From NCBI GenBank assembly GCA_022566235.1, contig JADFJI010000055.1, positions 1-9,758 on the forward strand: a stretch of DNA of 9,758 nucleotides. Reading direction: 5' to 3'. The stretch's first letter is position 1. Every line of letters begins with the position of its first letter. Origin of the DNA: Chloroflexota bacterium (GTDB lineage Bacteria > Chloroflexota > Dehalococcoidia > Plut-88900). This document shows positions 6,846 through 9,758 of the stretch, one piece after another. The notes under the pieces were generated by a model that worked only from the letters and a program-made list of their open reading frames with translations, made no database searches and was not told the origin of the DNA. The position numbers and the translations under genes are program-made.

Positions 6846-8360
6846 CTACAGCGTCTCCCAATCTACGCTTTGCTCGAAGGCGTGGGCCAGCTTCAGCAGC
6901 ACCGACTCCTGGAAGTGCCTGGCTATGAGCATCAGGCCCACGGGCAGCCCATCCACCTTGCCGCAGGGGACCGATATGCCGGGATGGCCCGTGGCATCGA
7001 ATGGAGAGCAGTTGTATCCGAAATCCGCGCCCCGGGAGAGCCTGGCCTTCCAGTCAATGTCGGGTTTGTATTTGTAGGCGGTAATGGAGACGGTGGGCAT
7101 GGCCAGGACATCGAACCGCTCCAGAGCAGAGTCGTAGCTTGCCCTTAGGGCTGGGCGCAGGTTCTGCGCCTTGTAGTATACGCGGCCGTGGTAGTAATCG
7201 GACAGATAGGTGCCGATGAGCATAGTCAGCTTCAGCTCGGGGGGCAGGTCGTCGGCCTGGGTCTTGAGGGCCCTGCCCAGGGTCTCTCCTAGTCCGGTGT
7301 CGTAGAACCCCTGCCAGTGGTAGCCGAGGCCCCGGGCCCGCACCAGGGCGGCGGCTCCCTCGATCATGGCGCCGTGGTAGATGGCCATTGCGGTATTGTG
7401 GGCCGGGATGGATACATCCTGTACCACCAGCCCCATCTTGGAGAGATGGGCTATGGCCTTGCGGACCGCGGCGTCAACCTGGGGGTCGGACCTTTTCTGG
7501 GCGAACCCTTCTTGGACTATCCCCACTCGCAGCCCACTGACGTCCTCTTCCAGATTGTCGGCGTAGCCCTCAGCTATCACCTCGTCCTGTCTGGGGTCCA
7601 GGGGGTCCTTGCCAGCGATGACCTCCAGCATCAGAGCGACCTCGCGGGTAGAGCGGGCCATGGGCCCGACGTGGTCGAAACCAGGCTCGCCGCAGACGAT
7701 GCCGGTGTAGGGCACCAGGCCGAAGGTGGGCATCAGCCCCACAACTCCGCACCATGCCGCCGGCATCCTGATGGAGCCGCCCTGATCGCAACCCAGGGTC
7801 ATATCGATGTCGTCGTAGTAGAGGGCTGCGGCCGAGCCGCTGGATGAGCCGCTGTCCAGATGCTCTCTGTTATGGGGATTAAGGATAGGACCATAAGCAC
7901 TGGTGTCGCCGGCCCCGGACCAGGCAAAGTCGTCCATGTTCAACACGGCGACGATCTCCGCTCCCTGGCTCAGAAGCCGGATTGCTACTGTGGCGTCCCT
8001 CTGAGGCACATAGGCGGACAGGAGCCGGGAACCACAGGTCATGGGGACCCCAGCCATGGATATGTTGTCCTTGAGGCCGACCCGTACACCGGCCAGTTTC
8101 CCTTTGCCCGGGCCTTTTATCGAGCACCGCCGGACTATGGCGTTGTAGGGATCGTCTTCGGGCCGGGGCCTTACGCCCGGGTCCCGGACCACGCCTGTGG
8201 TAAGCGGGTTTTCGACGGGCATTTGGTCAAGGATATCTAGCCAGTTAAATGTAGCTGAGGAGAGAGAAAGGTAACCCTCCATCTCCTCCTCGCTGAGGGT
8301 CAGGTTGTTCCGTGCGGCTGCTCCGAGCAGGTCCTCTCGATTGGGGTGTCTAAGGCCCAT
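6846..8360 (-). CDS. Amidase (amidase signature family)
   Basis: A 504-residue amidase-signature hydrolase, which cleaves carboxamides to acid and ammonia or amine. The Ser-cisSer-Lys triad is intact: K97 in VGLKDNI, S172 in the SGSSSGSAAA glycine/serine loop, and the nucleophile S196 in DQGGSIRMPA. The 24-residue distance between the two serines is the family norm. The C-terminal part carries FDATGHPGISVPCG followed by GLPVGLMLIARHF, also standard. About 60 extra residues precede the core. Substrate is unknown. A GatA role is unlikely because gatB and gatC are absent here and the sequence is of the catabolic amidase type. The start is ATG, with a near-perfect AGGAGGTG and a short spacer. A start-less protein-like frame lies directly upstream and overlaps the first 11 nt. 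Confidence 0.93.
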   Translation of the reverse strand: MGLRHPNREDLLGAAARNNLTLSEEEMEGYLSLSSATFNWLDILDQMPVENPLTTGVVRDPGVRPRPEDDPYNAIVRRCSIKGPGKGKLAGVRVGLKDNISMAGVPMTCGSRLLSAYVPQRDATVAIRLLSQGAEIVAVLNMDDFAWSGAGDTSAYGPILNPHNREHLDSGSSSGSAAALYYDDIDMTLGCDQGGSIRMPAAWCGVVGLMPTFGLVPYTGIVCGEPGFDHVGPMARSTREVALMLEVIAGKDPLDPRQDEVIAEGYADNLEEDVSGLRVGIVQEGFAQKRSDPQVDAAVRKAIAHLSKMGLVVQDVSIPAHNTAMAIYHGAMIEGAAALVRARGLGYHWQGFYDTGLGETLGRALKTQADDLPPELKLTMLIGTYLSDYYHGRVYYKAQNLRPALRASYDSALERFDVLAMPTVSITAYKYKPDIDWKARLSRGADFGYNCSPFDATGHPGISVPCGKVDGLPVGLMLIARHFQESVLLKLAHAFEQSVDWETL

Positions 8361-8727
8361 GCTTCACCTCCTGTGGCTGTTGATGACAACTGGGATTGTA
8401 GCATCTGCTAATGAGGTGCTCAAAGTGATGGGTTTTAGGGTTGCTTCCAGGATTGGGCCGTCCTACCATACCGGGGATGTCAAAGGTCCCGCCTTTACCC
8501 TCAATCACCGGGGCCGTTGCCAGGCGTAATAGCTCATCAAGTTGCTCGGTACTCTCCAAAGTATCCAACACCTTCATCAAGGCCTGGAGTGTAGGCATAG
8601 GTAGGTTGTTAAACACTCCTGTATGGGTATCAGTCCGGCCATGGATGATCTCCTGAGGTGCCTTCCCGTAGGCTCCGTCAATCAGAGGACATGCTATTAT
8701 TCTGCTGGCCCGGAATAAGATAGAGGT
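8350..8727 (-). pseudogene. Start-less protein-like frame upstream of the amidase, probable gene remnant
   Basis: This frame is open from a TAA at 8728-8730 to a TAG at 8350-8352. From about 8712 to 8460 it reads like real protein: RIIACPLIDGAYGKAPQEII, then HGRTDTHTGVFNNLPMPTL, then a helical stretch QALMKVLDTLESTEQLDELL and APVIEGKGG. The first ATG, GTG or TTG is GTG at 8614-8616, which would cut off the front third of this sequence and lacks a well-spaced ribosome binding site. The last 30 codons lose protein character, while the next frame from 8462 to a TGA at 8364-8366 looks better (LEATLKPITL, then TIPVVINSHRR) and stops 3 nt before the amidase ATG. This fits a C-terminal fragment of a gene that was truncated and frameshifted and once stood before the amidase. 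The family was not recognised. An intact 88-residue protein from the GTG is the alternative. Confidence 0.45.
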
Positions 8728-8755
8728 TTAAGGTTAACAATCTAGGGAGGTAGTA

Positions 8756-9758
8756 ATGGCCAGCTCCGCGAAAAAGAGATACCTGCTTGGACAGCAGACC
8801 GTTGATTTCGAAAGCAGAGTGGACGTTCCCCGGCTGAAGAAGGAGCGCCTGGCACGATTGCAGAAACAGATGGCTGAAGCAAATCTGGGTGGCATGCTCC
8901 TGTTCGACCCGGTCAACATGCGTTATGCCACCGGCCACAGGTCTTCCGGCGTCGCGTCCATGAGGATGTTCCTTGGATATTCGGTGGTGCCCGCAGAAGG
9001 AGAACCGGTGGTCGTGGGTGCGACGACCGATGACGGCTCCTACGCAGTGAAGAAGGGCACGATGTGGGACTTTTTCCCCTGCGGCCGCAACGTCGAAGAC
9101 GCGGCCAGAAAATGGGGGGCCGACGTCAAGGGCCTGATGACCCAGATGGGGTTCGGTGGGGAACGATTGGGCGTCGACAAGCTGGATTTCTATTCGATGG
9201 AGTCGTTGCGAGTGCAGAAGATAGAGATTGCCGATGCTCGAGTGCCGCTGGAGAAGGCTCGGGCCATCAAGACCGAGGACGAAGTATTCCTGATTCGCCA
9301 GGCTTGCGCTATAGCCGACATAGCCATCTGCGCCGTCAGAGATGCCATCAAGCCCGGGGTTACCGAGGACGAGCTCTTCGCCATTATGACCTATGAGAAT
9401 ATCAAACGCGGCGGCGAGCACATGGACGTTCGTCTACTAGCCACCGGCGAGAATACCAATCCATGGACCCATCTGGCCACGGATCGGATGGTGATGCCCG
9501 GAGAGCTGGTCGCCTACGACACGGACATGGCCGGTCCCATGGGCTACTTCGCTGACTTCTCCCGTACTTACCTCTGCGGCACCGGGAAGCCAAACGCGGA
9601 GCAGCAAGAAGCATACAAAATCGCCTACAATTTCATCTATGAGTCGTTAGAGCACTTCAAACCGGGAATGTATTTCCAGGAGATCGCCGAGAGATGTCCT
9701 GAGCTTCCTGAGGAGTACAAGTACCAGCGATATCCGATGATAGCCCACGGCGATGGCA
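8756..9758 (+). CDS. M24-family metalloenzyme, DddP-like, 3' end outside the window
   Basis: The first 334 residues of a protein with the creatinase/aminopeptidase (M24, pita-bread) fold; the gene runs off the right edge. The N-terminal domain carries LLFDPVNMRYATG near 48-60. The C-terminal domain begins after KARAIKTEDEVFLIRQA and includes GGEHMDVRLLATGENTNPW and LVAYDTDMAG. Metal-ligand candidates are D257 in DTD, D267 in ADFSRT and H331 in HGDG; the last two glutamates lie outside. D255-D257-D267-H331 spacing is the same as D295-D297-D307-H371 of Ruegeria DddP, the iron-dependent DMSP lyase (numbers recalled). RLLATG..TNPW and the EEY..QRY..IAHG stretch also resemble DddP. Xaa-Pro dipeptidase is the other option. 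The start is ATG, with AGGGAGG five bases upstream. It is divergent from the amidase and its remnant. Confidence 0.88.
   Translation, partial: MASSAKKRYLLGQQTVDFESRVDVPRLKKERLARLQKQMAEANLGGMLLFDPVNMRYATGHRSSGVASMRMFLGYSVVPAEGEPVVVGATTDDGSYAVKKGTMWDFFPCGRNVEDAARKWGADVKGLMTQMGFGGERLGVDKLDFYSMESLRVQKIEIADARVPLEKARAIKTEDEVFLIRQACAIADIAICAVRDAIKPGVTEDELFAIMTYENIKRGGEHMDVRLLATGENTNPWTHLATDRMVMPGELVAYDTDMAGPMGYFADFSRTYLCGTGKPNAEQQEAYKIAYNFIYESLEHFKPGMYFQEIAERCPELPEEYKYQRYPMIAHGDG

Overview
The window looks like chromosomal DNA from a GC-rich bacterium. Intergenic DNA carries GTCCCGA/TCGGGAC palindromes and pyrimidine/purine hairpins. Together with the gene mix (DAO-type FAD oxidoreductases, an amidase, an M24 protein, GTG and TTG starts with strong Shine-Dalgarno sites) this suggests a Chloroflexota genome, perhaps Dehalococcoidia/SAR202. 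That placement is inference; there is no rRNA or marker gene here. No tRNA, CRISPR array or transposase was seen.

Left part (1-4260, minus strand): a thiazole-synthesis locus for thiamine. It reads, in transcription order, promoter (4228-4256), TPP riboswitch (4104-4195), intrinsic terminator hairpin (4061-4086), thiG (3235-4014), a 363-nt gap, a ThiO-like FAD oxidoreductase (1723-2871), thiS (1464-1667) and a second ThiO-like paralogue (304-1437). ThiO would supply dehydroglycine from glycine, ThiS the sulfur, and ThiG would form the thiazole ring. TPP would shut the leader down. ThiF, ThiE, ThiC and ThiD are not in the window.

Middle (4260-6813, plus strand): a 340-nt intergenic stretch with repeats and hairpins, then a lipoprotein with an Ig-like and an NTF2-like part (4627-5499), and a PLP-dependent class I/II aminotransferase (5611-6813).

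Right part: an amidase-signature hydrolase on the minus strand (6846-8360), convergent with the aminotransferase. Just upstream of it is a start-less, protein-like reading frame (8350-8727) that looks like a gene remnant. Divergently, an M24-fold protein (8756 to the window end) is cut by the right edge. Its metal-ligand spacing and sequence style resemble DddP, the M24-fold DMSP lyase, more than a generic Xaa-Pro peptidase.

No clearly new multi-gene system was found. The items most worth following up are the DddP-like protein, the thiS gene between two ThiO paralogues, the start-less remnant and the two-copy composite repeat.
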